This document shows, piece after piece, positions 32,402-42,075 of a stretch of DNA of 57,646 nt. How positions within the stretch are numbered: the stretch's first letter is position 1; every line of letters starts with the position of its first letter. Source of the stretch: Microthrixaceae bacterium (GTDB taxonomy: Bacteria; Actinomycetota; Acidimicrobiia; Acidimicrobiales; Acidimicrobilacustridaceae); contig CANFHM010000009.1 in NCBI GenBank assembly GCA_947446975.1, positions 1-57,646 of the forward strand, given 5' to 3'. The notes beneath the pieces were generated by a model. That model saw only the letters and a program-made list of their open reading frames with translations. It had not been told where the DNA came from and made no database searches. The translations under genes and the position numbers were made by a program.

Positions 32402-33505
32402 TCAGCCGAACGCGGTGAGGAACGGGACCAGCATCTCCTCAGCGGTGAGCGACCCATGACGGGCACGCAGTTCGTAGAGACCGGTGTCGGTGGGATCGGT
32501 GTAGCTCACGACCTCCCGGGCCACCAGCGCCACATCGCCGAGGCGGGAGCGGGCGTCGTCGGTGACGACCGGACCGAACCAGCCCTCGTCGATGATCTGG
32601 TCGACGCCGAGGATCCAGCCGGTATCGCTGTGGTGCGCGGTCGCCGCCTCGAGCAGCTGTCGGGAGCGACCGGGACGCGCATGGAGCCAGCGGAAGCGGC
32701 CCTCTCCCGACTGCACATCGACATGGGCGAGCACCTCGGGATGCGGGGTGATCGTGCTGTCGCCGACGTCGACCTGACCGTGATCGGAGATCACCACGAG
32801 CGCAGCACCGGCCGGCAGCACCTCGAGGAGGTCGGCGACGAGACGATCAGCAGCACGGAGCTCGGCCTCGTAGTGCTCGGCGAGGCCGAACTCATGGGCG
32901 ATCTTGTCGATGCCGTCGTAGTAGGCGTACACGAACGGCTCGTTGCGTCGCAGTGCGCCGGCGACCTCGGTGACGAGCGTGGAGGGCATCCTCCAGCCGA
33001 GATGGCGGGTGCCGTCGAGATGGGCCCGGGTGAACCCTGACTCGCGGAACTCCGCCCGCGTGACCACCGGTGGACGTTGACCCTCGAACGCCGCGTGGCG
33101 CTGGGTGCGCTCGGGAGGGATGGCCGCGCGTGCATCGCGTCCGTCGGCGTTCCAGCGCAGCACGTTCAGCACCCGGCCATCGACCCGCATCCGGTAGCCG
33201 ACCACACCGTGCAGGCCCGGTGCGAGACCGGTGGTGATCGACGTGAGCGCCGTGGCGGTGGTGGTGGGGGCGACGCTGGTGATCGCCCGACCCTCGAGAC
33301 TGCGCAGCGTGGGGGCACAGCTCGCGTGACGTTCGAGCTGGAGCCATCCGAGCCCGTCGAGCACGAGCACGACCACCTGCTCCGCCTCGAGCAGCGCCGG
33401 GGGCATCCATGCGGGCGGTTCCCGGTCGAGATCGAGGAGGGCCGGCACGACGCTGTCGATGCATGCACCGCCGTACTCGGGCAGCAGCGGTCGTAGACCC
33501 TCCAC
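32402..33505 (-). CDS. Alkaline-phosphatase-fold phosphodiesterase/pyrophosphatase
   Basis: A 367-aa protein of the type I phosphodiesterase/nucleotide pyrophosphatase family. Metal-site features are VLVLDGLGW (D50), the nucleophile threonines in VAPTTTATALTS (81-83), YYDGIDKIAHEFG and VVISDHGQVDVGD. No signal peptide is seen, so it is probably cytosolic, unlike secreted relatives. The GTG start is set by AAGGAGG 6 nt upstream. It is 41 bp upstream of bpa on the same strand, and co-transcription is possible. The substrate is unknown. Confidence 0.87.
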   Translation of the reverse strand: MEGLRPLLPEYGGACIDSVVPALLDLDREPPAWMPPALLEAEQVVVLVLDGLGWLQLERHASCAPTLRSLEGRAITSVAPTTTATALTSITTGLAPGLHGVVGYRMRVDGRVLNVLRWNADGRDARAAIPPERTQRHAAFEGQRPPVVTRAEFRESGFTRAHLDGTRHLGWRMPSTLVTEVAGALRRNEPFVYAYYDGIDKIAHEFGLAEHYEAELRAADRLVADLLEVLPAGAALVVISDHGQVDVGDSTITPHPEVLAHVDVQSGEGRFRWLHARPGRSRQLLEAATAHHSDTGWILGVDQIIDEGWFGPVVTDDARSRLGDVALVAREVVSYTDPTDTGLYELRARHGSLTAEEMLVPFLTAFG

Positions 33506-33580
33506 GACGGACCTCCTTGTCGGAGATGGTCACGGTAGCGCCCGCCGCACGACGCGGCGCAACGTGCGCACGCCGCCCCC

Positions 33581-33586
33581 TACGAT
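33581..33586 (+). promoter_or_regulatory. -10 box for the Rrf2 gene
   Basis: TACGAT, 7 nt before the GTG at 33594. It overlaps a tempting ATG at 33585 and so argues against that start. Confidence 0.5.
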
Positions 33587-33593
33587 GGCCGAC

Positions 33594-34065
33594 GTGAAGG
33601 TCTCGACCCGAGGTGACTATGCGAGCCGGGCATTGCTGTCGCTCGCGCTGCATGCCGACGAGGGCGGGCCCACCTCGGTGCGCGACATCGCCGAACGCAC
33701 CGGACTCCCCCAGCCCTATCTCGAGCAGATCCTGCTGGCCCTGAAGGGTGCGGGCTTGGTCCGGTCCAAGCGCGGGGTGGGCGGCGGGTACGTGCTCGCC
33801 CGGTCACCGGAGACCATCAGCCTCTCCTCGATCGTGAGCGCCGTCGACGGACCGATCGTGGCCGGTGACTTCGGGGAGCCCCATACGGACGGCTCCTGCG
33901 ACCACGAGGGCCAGTGCGTGCTGCTCGCCGTCTGGGCCGACGTCGGCGAACACATGCGTCGCTACCTCGAGGCCGTAACCCTCGCCGACATCGTGGCGAT
34001 CTCCCGGGGGGAGGCGGGTTGGCCCAGCGAGACCGCCCCCACCGTCGGGAGCACCCCGCCCTGGG

Positions 34066-34079
<14 letters not shown>
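33594..34079 (+). CDS. Rrf2-family transcriptional regulator
   Basis: A 161-aa winged-helix regulator. Starting at the GTG gives MKVSTRGDYASRALLSLA, the normal Rrf2 N-terminus; the recognition region TGLPQPYLEQILLALKGAGLVRSKRG and wing GGGYVLARSPE follow. Rrf2 proteins such as IscR and NsrR hold an Fe-S cluster on three Cys; here only two remain (SCDHEGQC, C-x5-C) and the third position appears to be Trp or Leu. Cluster binding is therefore uncertain. Target genes are unknown; bpa and the phosphodiesterase diverge upstream. Its 3' end overlaps rluD by 14 bp. Confidence 0.88.
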
Positions 34080-34988
<909 letters not shown>

Positions 34989-34992
<4 letters not shown>

Positions 34993-35510
34993 GTGGTGGA
35001 TCCTCGGAACGTGGCGATGACGAGCAGGATTGCTCCGCAGACGACGCCGACGTCTGCGATGTTGAACACCGGCCACCACTGGAGGTCGATGAAATCGATG
35101 ACCGAGCCGTGCAGGAACCCGGCGTCGCCGCGCACCGCACGGTCGACGACATTGCCGAGCGCACCGCCGACGATCATCCCGAGCGCCACGGCCGACAGAC
35201 GGGTCCGGACGGCACGACCGACCCACAGCAGTGCTGCCACCACGCCGAGCGCACCGAGCGCGATCCAGGGACCGAACCCGGTTCCCATGCTGAAGGAGGC
35301 ACCCGAGTTACGGGTGAGCTCCAACTGCAACGAACCGAGCACATGGACCGGCGCACCGGTCAGCGAATGCTCGGCCCAGGACTTGGTGAGCTGATCGAGG
35401 AGCAGCCAGCCGGCGGCGACGGCGAGGAACAGACGACGCTGCGTGGGCGCGGCGGCGTCCGTCCGCTCAGCGACGACCGAAGCCCCCGACCTTGTACTCG
35501 ACGCGCTCAC
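34989..35510 (-). CDS. lspA: Lipoprotein signal peptidase
   Basis: Aspartic membrane protease that cleaves the signal peptide of prolipoproteins. It has four membrane helices; the catalytic Asp pair is in NVVDRAVRGD and FNIADVGV, with LELTRNSGASFSMG typical of the family. No ATG is available near the domain start. The nearest in-frame start is GTG at 35510, inside the 3' end of the TraR/DksA gene, which gives 173 aa and a 44-nt overlap. The rluD start overlaps its stop. Confidence 0.9.
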
Positions 35511-36282
35511 GGCACCATGGGATGGCCTTGAGTCGTTCACGAGGGATGGCGAGTCCGGAGACCTCACAGATGCCGTAGGTCCCGGCAGGGATCTTCGCGA
35601 GGGCGAGATCGATCTCGTCGACCTGATCGCGGAACTGGGCCGAGAGGGCGAGATCGCGCTCTCGCTCCACTGCCAGGGTGTCGCCCTCGCCCGACTCCTC
35701 GTCGAACTGGACATCGCCGGGTTCGCGCATCTCGGCGAGTGCATTGGCCTCGGCCGTGAGACTGTCGGCATCGTGGACGAGCCGGGCGCGCTCGCTGAGC
35801 AGCAGCAGACGCTGGGACTCGAGGAACTTGGCGTCGAACGGGTACTTGAAGGCCTTCGGCTTGGGGGGATCGGGCTTCTTGGCCAGCGCCGGGGGCTTGG
35901 CCTGTGAGGGCTTCGGCGCTGCCTTCGCAACCGGAGTCGAGGAGGCCGTCTTCTTGGGGGGAGTGGTTGTCACTGGAGCTTTCTGGGGAGCGGCCTTCTT
36001 CGCCGGAGCGGCCTTCTTGGTCGGAACCGCCTGGTTCGCCGTTGTCGCCTTCTTCGCCGGTGCAGCCTTCTTCGCCGGAGCGCTCTTCTTCGTGGGTGCG
36101 GCCTTCGTGGCCGGTGCAGCCTTCTTCACAGGTGCCTTCGTGGGTGCGGCCTTCTTCGCCGGCGCGGCCTTCTTCGCCGGCGCGGCCTTCGTGGCCGGTG
36201 CCGTCTTCTTGGCGGGCGCGGCCTTCTTGGCCGGTGTCTTCTTCGCGGGAGTCGCCTTCTTCGCCGGGACGTTGGTTGCCAT
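35467..36282 (-). CDS. TraR/DksA-family protein with histone-H1-like tail
   Basis: A 271-aa fusion-like protein. Residues 6-104 consist of AKKAAPAKK-type repeats rich in Lys, Ala and Pro, like eukaryotic H1 and mycobacterial HupB tails; residues 105-145 are a Pro/Lys linker. From about residue 146 a DksA/TraR domain begins: a coiled coil (FLESQRLLLLSERARL... ERERDLALSAQFRDQVDEIDLALAKI) with acidic tip DEESGEGD, then a degenerate zinc finger keeping only C239 and C257 of four Cys. DksA proteins act in the RNA polymerase secondary channel; the tail should bind DNA or RNA. AAGG 5 nt before the ATG sets the start. Confidence 0.88.
   Translation of the reverse strand: MATNVPAKKATPAKKTPAKKAAPAKKTAPATKAAPAKKAAPAKKAAPTKAPVKKAAPATKAAPTKKSAPAKKAAPAKKATTANQAVPTKKAAPAKKAAPQKAPVTTTPPKKTASSTPVAKAAPKPSQAKPPALAKKPDPPKPKAFKYPFDAKFLESQRLLLLSERARLVHDADSLTAEANALAEMREPGDVQFDEESGEGDTLAVERERDLALSAQFRDQVDEIDLALAKIPAGTYGICEVSGLAIPRERLKAIPWCRERVEYKVGGFGRR
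35971..36267. repeat. Imperfect tandem repeats encoding AKKAAP motifs
   Basis: Degenerate copies of GCCTTCTTCGCCGG (plus strand) repeat throughout the 5' third of the TraR/DksA gene. They are prone to in-frame expansion or contraction. Confidence 0.75.
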
Positions 36283-36375
36283 GGTCACCTTCTTGGTTCG
36301 CCAGAGCGGTCGGGTTCGACCACCACCGCGCAGTGAGCGAGCCCGGGAGTCGGTCCGCTGCACACCTGCTGCACA

Positions 36376-36390
36376 GGGGGGGGCAGGGTA
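36376..36390 (-). promoter_or_regulatory. -10 box with eight-C initial tract, TraR/DksA gene
   Basis: On the minus strand TACCCT (36390-36385) is followed by G and then eight C (36383-36376). A start 7 nt after the box would fall in the C run, giving a leader of about 95 nt. Confidence 0.4.
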
Positions 36391-36446
36391 GGCCACTGCT
36401 GCGACGGAGGCAACACCCACCGCACGGTGCACCTCGGGTGACCGCC

Positions 36447-36452
36447 TACGCT
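36447..36452 (+). promoter_or_regulatory. -10 box for ileS
   Basis: TACGCT, 6 nt before the ileS ATG. This leaves no room for a leader if it is the only promoter. Confidence 0.5.
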
Positions 36453-36458
36453 TGCCCC

Positions 36459-39400
36459 ATGTCGTTCGGCCCCGTGAACCCCGATCTGGATCTTCCCTCG
36501 CTCGAGACCAGCGTGCTGGCCCGCTGGAAGGACGACGACACCGTCGCCGCCGCCCGCCGGCTCCGGGCCGGGGGCGAGCCCTGGATCTTCTATGAGGGTC
36601 CCCCCACCGCCAACGGTCGTCCCGGTCTCCATCATGTCTGGGCCCGGGTGTTCAAGGACATCTATCCGCGCTTCCAGACCATGCGCGGCCGCGATGTCCC
36701 CCGCAAGGGCGGATGGGACTGCCACGGGCTGCCGGTGGAGCTCGAGGTCGAGAAGGAACTCGGACTGTCCACGAAATCGGAGATCGAGGCCTTCGGGATC
36801 GCCGAGTTCAACCGTCGCTGTCGTGAATCGGTCCAGCGCTACGTCACCGACTGGACGGCGCTCACCGAGCGCTCCGGGGTGTGGATCGACACCGCGGATG
36901 CCTACTGGACCCTCGACAACTCCTATATCGAGTCGGTGTGGTGGCTCATCCGCCAGCTCTGGGACAAGGGGCTGCTGTACGAGGGCCACAAGGTCTCCCC
37001 CTACTGCGGACGCTGTGGCACCGCCCTGTCGAGCCATGAGCTCGGCCAGCCCGACGTCTACCGGGATGTCGTCGACCCCTCGGTGTACGTGCGGTTCCCG
37101 GTGGAGGACCGGGAGGTCGATCTGCTGGTCTGGACGACCACACCATGGACCCTCATCTCCAACGTGGCTGCCGCTGTCGGTCCCGCCATCGAGTACGTGC
37201 GCGTGCGCTCCACCGACGGACGACGCGATCTCATCATGGCGGCCGCTCTGGCACCCGAGGACGCCGAGATCGTCGAGCGGCTCGTCGGCAGCGATCTCGT
37301 GGGCTGGCGCTACCAACGGCCCTTCACCGACCTCGAGGCGCCCGCCGGTGCCGACGGCTGGCGGGTCGTGGCCGCCGAGTTCGTCACCACCGAGGACGGC
37401 TCGGGGATCGTGCATCTGGCTCCTGCGTTCGGTGAGGACGACGCACAGGTCGGCCGGGCGGAGAAGCTCCCGGTGCTGAACCCCGTCGATGCCGCCGCCG
37501 CCTTCGATCACACCGTGCCGGCCTTCACCGGCCGATTCGTGAAGGACGCCGACCGCGACATCATCGCCGACCTCGACCGTCGCGGGCTGCTGGTGCGCGA
37601 ACAGGCCTATGAGCACAGCTATCCGCACTGCTGGCGCTGCAGCACACCGCTCATCTACTGGGCGAAGACCTCCTGGTTCGTGCGCACCTCCGAGCACCGC
37701 GACCTGCTCATGGAGCAGAACGACACCATCGGCTGGAACCCCGAGTTCATCAAGCACGGCCGCTTCGGCAAGTGGCTCGAGGGGAACATCGACTGGGCGC
37801 TCTCCCGGGATCGTTACTGGGGTACTCCCCTGCCGATCTGGCGATGCGACCTCGGCGGTCATGAGCACTGCATCGGATCGGTGGCCGAGCTCTCCGAACG
37901 CAGCGGGTCCGACCTCACCGAGCTCGACCTGCATCGCCCCTACGTCGACGACATCACCTTCCCCTGCCCGGCGGAGGGCTGCACCGGCACGTCCCGGCGC
38001 GTGGCACCCGTGCTCGACGCATGGTTCGACTCCGGTTCGATGCCCTCGGCCCAGCAGCACCACCCGTTCGAGAACGCCGATCGCTTCGACCACGCGTTCC
38101 CCGCAGATTTCATCTGCGAGGCCATCGATCAGACCCGTGGTTGGTTCTACTCACTCCTCGCCGTGAACTCCCTCGTGTTCGGCTCCACGCCCTACCGCAA
38201 CGTCGTGTGCCTGGCGCTCATCGTGGACGAGAACGGCCAGAAGATGTCGAAGTCGCGGGGCAATGTCATCGCCCCCTTCGACATCTTCGACACTCTCGGC
38301 GCCGATGCGCTGCGCTGGTACTTCTTCTCCTCCGGACAGCCCTGGACCCCGCGTCGGGTGTTCCCCGACGGCATCCGTGAAGCCACCCGCCAGACCCTGC
38401 TCACGCTCTGGAACGTGCATTCGTTCTTCGCCACCTATGCCGATCTCGATGGCTGGGAACCCTCGGCGCAGCCGACGACACCGACCCATGTGCTCGATCG
38501 ATGGGTCCTCTCCGAACTCGACGACACCATCACCGTGGTCACTGAGGCGCTCGACTCCTTCGATGCCCTCGGCGGTGCGGGCCGCATCGCCAGGTTCATC
38601 GACGATCTCTCCAACTGGTACGTGCGCCGCAGTCGACCCCGGTTCTGGAAGTCCAGTGATGCCAACGCCCACGCCACGCTCCACGAATGCCTCGTGACCG
38701 TCGCGAAGCTGCTCGCGCCCTTCTGCCCGTTCCTCGCCGACGAGATCCACACGACGCTCACCGGTGAGACCTCCGTCCATCTCGCCGACTGGCCGGTGGC
38801 CGCCGGACGCCACGATGCCGCCCTGTCCGAGCAGATGGACGCCGCCCGCCGACTCGTCGCACTGGGCCGCTCGGCCCGCACCGACGCCAAGGCGAAGGTG
38901 CGCCAACCGTTGTCACGGGCACTGCTGCTGCACCCGGGCATCGAGCTCCCCGTCGAGATCGACGAGGAGATCATGACCGAGCTCAACGTGAAGTCCCTCG
39001 AACGACTCGACACCCTCTCGGGTCTCCTGCGGTGGAACGTCATCCCCAACTTCCGCGCCCTCGGGCCGCGTCTCGGCCAGAAGGTCAACGAGGTGAAGGC
39101 GGCACTCGCCGACGCCGATGGATCCGTTCTGCAGGCCCAGCTCGAGACGCAGGGATTCATCGAGATCGCCGGTGAGCGGCTCGATGCCTCAGAGGTCGAG
39201 GTGCGGGCCGAGCGTCACGAGTCGCTGGCGCTGGTCGAGGACTCGGGTTGGGCGGTCGCCCTCGACCTCGAGCTCACCGATGCGCTGCGCGCCGAGGGCA
39301 CCGCACGCGAGCTCGTACGGGCGTTGAACGATGCCCGCAAGTCCGCCGGGTTCGAGATCGCCGACCGCATCGAGGTCGTGATCGATGCCGATGATCACCT

Positions 39401-39533
39401 GCAGTCGATCATCGAGCAGCACCGCGACACCATCGCCACAGAGGTCCTCGCCACCTCGATCAGCGCCGGTCCCGGAGACCGCGAGATCGAACTCGACGGT
39501 GTCGTGGTGTCGGTGGGCCTGCGTCGCAGCTAG
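36459..39533 (+). CDS. ileS: Isoleucyl-tRNA synthetase
   Basis: Class I synthetase of 1024 aa. The HIGH-equivalent is PTANGRPGLHHV (49-60), KMSKSRGN lies near residue 595, and the WTTTPWTLISN and editing-domain segments are present. The PTANGRPGLHH form and overall layout match the eukaryotic-like IleS clade, which is often less sensitive to mupirocin; that is inference. It is transcribed opposite to its neighbours divIVA and traR/dksA. Its TAG stop overlaps the divIVA stop in the palindrome CTAG. No T-box is visible upstream. Confidence 0.96.
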   Translation: MSFGPVNPDLDLPSLETSVLARWKDDDTVAAARRLRAGGEPWIFYEGPPTANGRPGLHHVWARVFKDIYPRFQTMRGRDVPRKGGWDCHGLPVELEVEKELGLSTKSEIEAFGIAEFNRRCRESVQRYVTDWTALTERSGVWIDTADAYWTLDNSYIESVWWLIRQLWDKGLLYEGHKVSPYCGRCGTALSSHELGQPDVYRDVVDPSVYVRFPVEDREVDLLVWTTTPWTLISNVAAAVGPAIEYVRVRSTDGRRDLIMAAALAPEDAEIVERLVGSDLVGWRYQRPFTDLEAPAGADGWRVVAAEFVTTEDGSGIVHLAPAFGEDDAQVGRAEKLPVLNPVDAAAAFDHTVPAFTGRFVKDADRDIIADLDRRGLLVREQAYEHSYPHCWRCSTPLIYWAKTSWFVRTSEHRDLLMEQNDTIGWNPEFIKHGRFGKWLEGNIDWALSRDRYWGTPLPIWRCDLGGHEHCIGSVAELSERSGSDLTELDLHRPYVDDITFPCPAEGCTGTSRRVAPVLDAWFDSGSMPSAQQHHPFENADRFDHAFPADFICEAIDQTRGWFYSLLAVNSLVFGSTPYRNVVCLALIVDENGQKMSKSRGNVIAPFDIFDTLGADALRWYFFSSGQPWTPRRVFPDGIREATRQTLLTLWNVHSFFATYADLDGWEPSAQPTTPTHVLDRWVLSELDDTITVVTEALDSFDALGGAGRIARFIDDLSNWYVRRSRPRFWKSSDANAHATLHECLVTVAKLLAPFCPFLADEIHTTLTGETSVHLADWPVAAGRHDAALSEQMDAARRLVALGRSARTDAKAKVRQPLSRALLLHPGIELPVEIDEEIMTELNVKSLERLDTLSGLLRWNVIPNFRALGPRLGQKVNEVKAALADADGSVLQAQLETQGFIEIAGERLDASEVEVRAERHESLALVEDSGWAVALDLELTDALRAEGTARELVRALNDARKSAGFEIADRIEVVIDADDHLQSIIEQHRDTIATEVLATSISAGPGDREIELDGVVVSVGLRRS

Positions 39534-40411
39534 CGGCCGAAGCGATCGTCGTCGTCGAAATCGGCGTCGAAGAACCGACGCATGGCCTCGTCGACCTCGT
39601 CGTCCTTGGCGTCGAAGAGCGCACCGTCGTCGGCCGCGGCCGCCTCGACCTCCTCGAGATCGAAGATCCGATCGGTGCTGGAGGCCGGGACTTCCGACTC
39701 CAGCGCCTCGGTGCTGGTGTCCGCCTCGACGACCGGCGTGGCCATCGTGGGGAAATCACTCGAGGGGACGACCGGCTCCTCGTCGATGATCGGTGAGGGC
39801 TCCCGCGGCTCGGGCGGCGCACCGACGCGCAGCGCCCGGGGGTCGTCGAGCACCGCCTGGATCCGTGAGAGCCCGGCTGACAGTGCCGCCCGCTGCTCAT
39901 CCATGAAGACCTCGAGCGCCACCGCATCGGCGGTGAGCTCCTGACGGCGGGCATCGAGATCGCCGACCGTGGCGTCGGCCGTGGCCCGGGCATCGCCCAC
40001 GATGGCGGCCGCTTCGGCCTCCGCCTCGGTGAGCATCGTGGCGGCCGTGGCGCGGGCATCGTTCACGACGGCATCCGCAGTACGGCGGGCCATGGCCAGC
40101 ACCGATGCCGCCTGTTCGGCCTCCACCTCGGGCGAGGTCTCCGCAGTGACCGGGGTGAAGACCACACCGCTCTCGAGCTCGGCGATGCGGGCGCGCAGCG
40201 CTGCGCTCTCCCGCTCGGCCTCCGCCGCGCGGCGTCCTGCCGACTCCGCCTCGGCAGCCGACTGACGGAGACGATCCTGCATGACGGTGACAGCGGCGCT
40301 CAGACGTTCGAGGAACGCATCGACCTCGGAGGGGTCATACCCCTTGCGCGCGACGTTGAACTGGATATCGGTGAGCAGCTGCGGCGTGGCCTGTGCGGTC
40401 GTGTCGTCCAT
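39530..40411 (-). CDS. divIVA: DivIVA/Wag31-like polar growth protein
   Basis: A 293-aa coiled-coil protein that marks curved membranes and in actinobacteria directs polar cell-wall growth. The N-terminal membrane-binding domain is LLTDIQFNVARKGYDPSEVDAFLERL (family motif), followed by Ala/Glu/Arg-rich coiled coil (about 45-180), an Ala-Thr repeat region and an acidic tail ending in DDDDRFGR. TACCAT lies 7 nt before the ATG, so it appears to be transcribed from its own leaderless promoter. Confidence 0.93.
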   Translation of the reverse strand: MDDTTAQATPQLLTDIQFNVARKGYDPSEVDAFLERLSAAVTVMQDRLRQSAAEAESAGRRAAEAERESAALRARIAELESGVVFTPVTAETSPEVEAEQAASVLAMARRTADAVVNDARATAATMLTEAEAEAAAIVGDARATADATVGDLDARRQELTADAVALEVFMDEQRAALSAGLSRIQAVLDDPRALRVGAPPEPREPSPIIDEEPVVPSSDFPTMATPVVEADTSTEALESEVPASSTDRIFDLEEVEAAAADDGALFDAKDDEVDEAMRRFFDADFDDDDRFGR

Positions 40412-40418
40412 GCCGGCG

Positions 40419-40424
40419 ATGGTA
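40419..40424 (-). promoter_or_regulatory. -10 box for divIVA
   Basis: TACCAT on the minus strand, 7 nt before the ATG. Confidence 0.45.
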
Positions 40425-40486
40425 CCCGCATGCGCTGATCCGGCCGTGCGTTCCCACCGATGCGGGGTGCACCATGCGAGAGGACC

Positions 40487-40747
40487 TCAGCCCGGGATCG
40501 CCGCCATGAGGATCTCGAGGACGAGGAACACGATGAGCGGCGAGAGGTCGAGCCCCATGCCGCCCACCCGCACCGGCGGCAGGAGATTACGGATCGGCGC
40601 CAGGACCGGTTCGGTGATGCGGAACAGCAGCAGCCTGATCGTCTCGAGGATGCCGGCCCCGCTGGGCGGGAACCAGCTGAGCACGATGCGGCCGAGCAAC
40701 GCGAACAGGAAGACCTGCAGGACGAGGTGGATGAACTGCCAGAGCAC
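40487..40747 (-). CDS. YggT-family membrane protein
   Basis: An 86-aa protein with two membrane helices (about residues 2-22 and 64-84) flanking the conserved LLLFRITEPVLAPIRNLLPPV, diagnostic for YggT. The family accompanies sepF and divIVA in Gram-positive division clusters; its role is unclear. The GTG start, 7 nt after the sepF stop, gives the family N-terminus. Confidence 0.9.
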   Translation of the reverse strand: MLWQFIHLVLQVFLFALLGRIVLSWFPPSGAGILETIRLLLFRITEPVLAPIRNLLPPVRVGGMGLDLSPLIVFLVLEILMAAIPG

Positions 40748-40754
40748 GGGTGGA

Positions 40755-41315
40755 TCAGTCGCCGAGGACGTCGTTGATGAGGCGGCGACGCTCGTCGGCC
40801 GGGACCTCGACCCCGACGGGCGAGAGCAGGAAGAGACCGTTCTCGATCTTCTCCATCTCGCCACCGATGCCGTAGCACATGCCGCTCAGGAAATCGATGA
40901 GTCGACGGGAGAGCTCGCGGTCGGCCTCACCCATGTCGACGGCCACGGCCTGACCGGCCTTGAACTTGTCGGCGACCTCCTGGACCATCCCGAAGCTGGT
41001 CGGGGTCACGAGATGCGCCCGGGCGTTGCTGCGCTGGGGCACGGCCCGCACGCGGGGCTTGGAGGGGTCCTCGGCGGAGATCGGCACGGGTCGGACCGAC
41101 GGGCCCTCGCCGGCCTCGGGCGGGGTGGAGTAGATCGGCGCCTGGGGACGCTGGGCCTGCGGCACGGCGGTGGGACGCGCCGGGGCGGGACGGCCGACCG
41201 GGGTCACGGGCTCCACAGGTGCTCCCGAGAGATCGCCCTGGGTGCCGTAATCGTCGTACTCGTCGTCCGGTCCGAGACCGAGATAGACCATGGCGCGTCG
41301 CCATACTGTCGTCAT
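40755..41315 (-). CDS. sepF: Cell division protein SepF
   Basis: FtsZ membrane anchor and bundling protein, 186 aa. An N-terminal amphipathic helix (MTTVWRRAMVYLGLG) is followed by a Pro-rich linker (about 35-95) and the SepF domain with TPTSFGMVQEVADKF and YGIGGEMEKIENGLFLLSP. With no ftsA in the cluster, SepF is the likely main anchor of FtsZ. GGAGG 5 nt before the ATG fixes the start. Confidence 0.94.
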   Translation of the reverse strand: MTTVWRRAMVYLGLGPDDEYDDYGTQGDLSGAPVEPVTPVGRPAPARPTAVPQAQRPQAPIYSTPPEAGEGPSVRPVPISAEDPSKPRVRAVPQRSNARAHLVTPTSFGMVQEVADKFKAGQAVAVDMGEADRELSRRLIDFLSGMCYGIGGEMEKIENGLFLLSPVGVEVPADERRRLINDVLGD

Positions 41316-41370
41316 GAGATCCTCCGTGGTGCGGCGGGTGACATCCCCGCCGTTCGTCGTTCGGGATCCA

Positions 41371-41376
41371 AGGGTA
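41371..41376 (-). promoter_or_regulatory. -10 box for sepF-yggT
   Basis: TACCCT on the minus strand in the 94-bp yggS-sepF gap, giving a leader of about 50 nt that carries GGAGG. Confidence 0.35.
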
Positions 41377-41409
41377 GTGGGTCGGGAGGTGGCGGGGCCC
41401 CCGCAGCGA

Positions 41410-42075
41410 TCAGCGGGCGGGTCGTGGCCCGAACAGGGCGCTGCCGACACGAATCATCGTGGATCCCTCCTGCACCGCCACGTCGAGATCGCTGGTCATC
41501 CCGATGGATCGTTCCCGCAGCGCGAGCTGATCGGCCAGGGCCACCAGTGCCCGGAACCCGGGCCGTGACAGCTCGGCTGGCCCCTCGGGCCCGACTCCCA
41601 TGAGACCCTCCACCGCCAGGCCCCTCGCCCGTGCCTCGTCGACGAGTCGGGGGACATCGGCCAGTGGCGCACCACCCTTCTGGGCCTCACCCGACAGGTT
41701 CGCCTGGATGAACACCCGGGCCCCCGGCGATCGCTTGGCGATCTCATCGATGAGCTCGGAGCGGTCCACGCTCTGCCAGACTCTGATGATGCCGACCAGC
41801 GAGCGCACCTTGTTGCGCTGGAGTCGCCCGAGGAAATGCCATTCGAGCCCGGGATCCGCAGGGAGCTCAGCCGCCTTGGCGACGATCTCCTGGGCGTAGT
41901 TCTCCCCCACGAGGTGGAGTCCGGCGGCGCGGGCGGCGCTGACGGCATCTGGGCCGAACCCCTTGGTGACCGCCATGATGCGCACCGGGTGATCCGGGGA
42001 GAGCGAGCGGATCCGCTCGTGGAGGGCAGCCACCCGTTCGGCCACGAGGGCGGGATCAGGGATCGGTGAGGTCAT
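41410..42075 (-). CDS. yggS: YggS/PLPBP-family PLP homeostasis protein
   Basis: A 221-aa fold-type III PLP-binding barrel without known enzyme activity that buffers PLP. The PLP Lys lies in IMAVTKGFG (about K39); HLVGENYAQE, WHFLGRLQRNKVR and MGVGPEG are family signatures, and GMTSDLDVAVQEGSTMIRVGSALFG closes the protein. It overlaps the pgeF stop by 4 nt, as in many ylmD-ylmE pairs. Confidence 0.94.
   Translation of the reverse strand: MTSPIPDPALVAERVAALHERIRSLSPDHPVRIMAVTKGFGPDAVSAARAAGLHLVGENYAQEIVAKAAELPADPGLEWHFLGRLQRNKVRSLVGIIRVWQSVDRSELIDEIAKRSPGARVFIQANLSGEAQKGGAPLADVPRLVDEARARGLAVEGLMGVGPEGPAELSRPGFRALVALADQLALRERSIGMTSDLDVAVQEGSTMIRVGSALFGPRPAR

Noticed and set aside
33585-33593. 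ATG start for the Rrf2 gene
   Set aside because: It overlaps the TACGAT -10 box and adds three residues before the family N-terminus; GTG at 33594 fits both promoter spacing and family.
36283-36458. T-box riboswitch before ileS
   Set aside because: CCACCACCGCGC looks superficially similar, but the conserved antiterminator sequence and specifier stem are not found.
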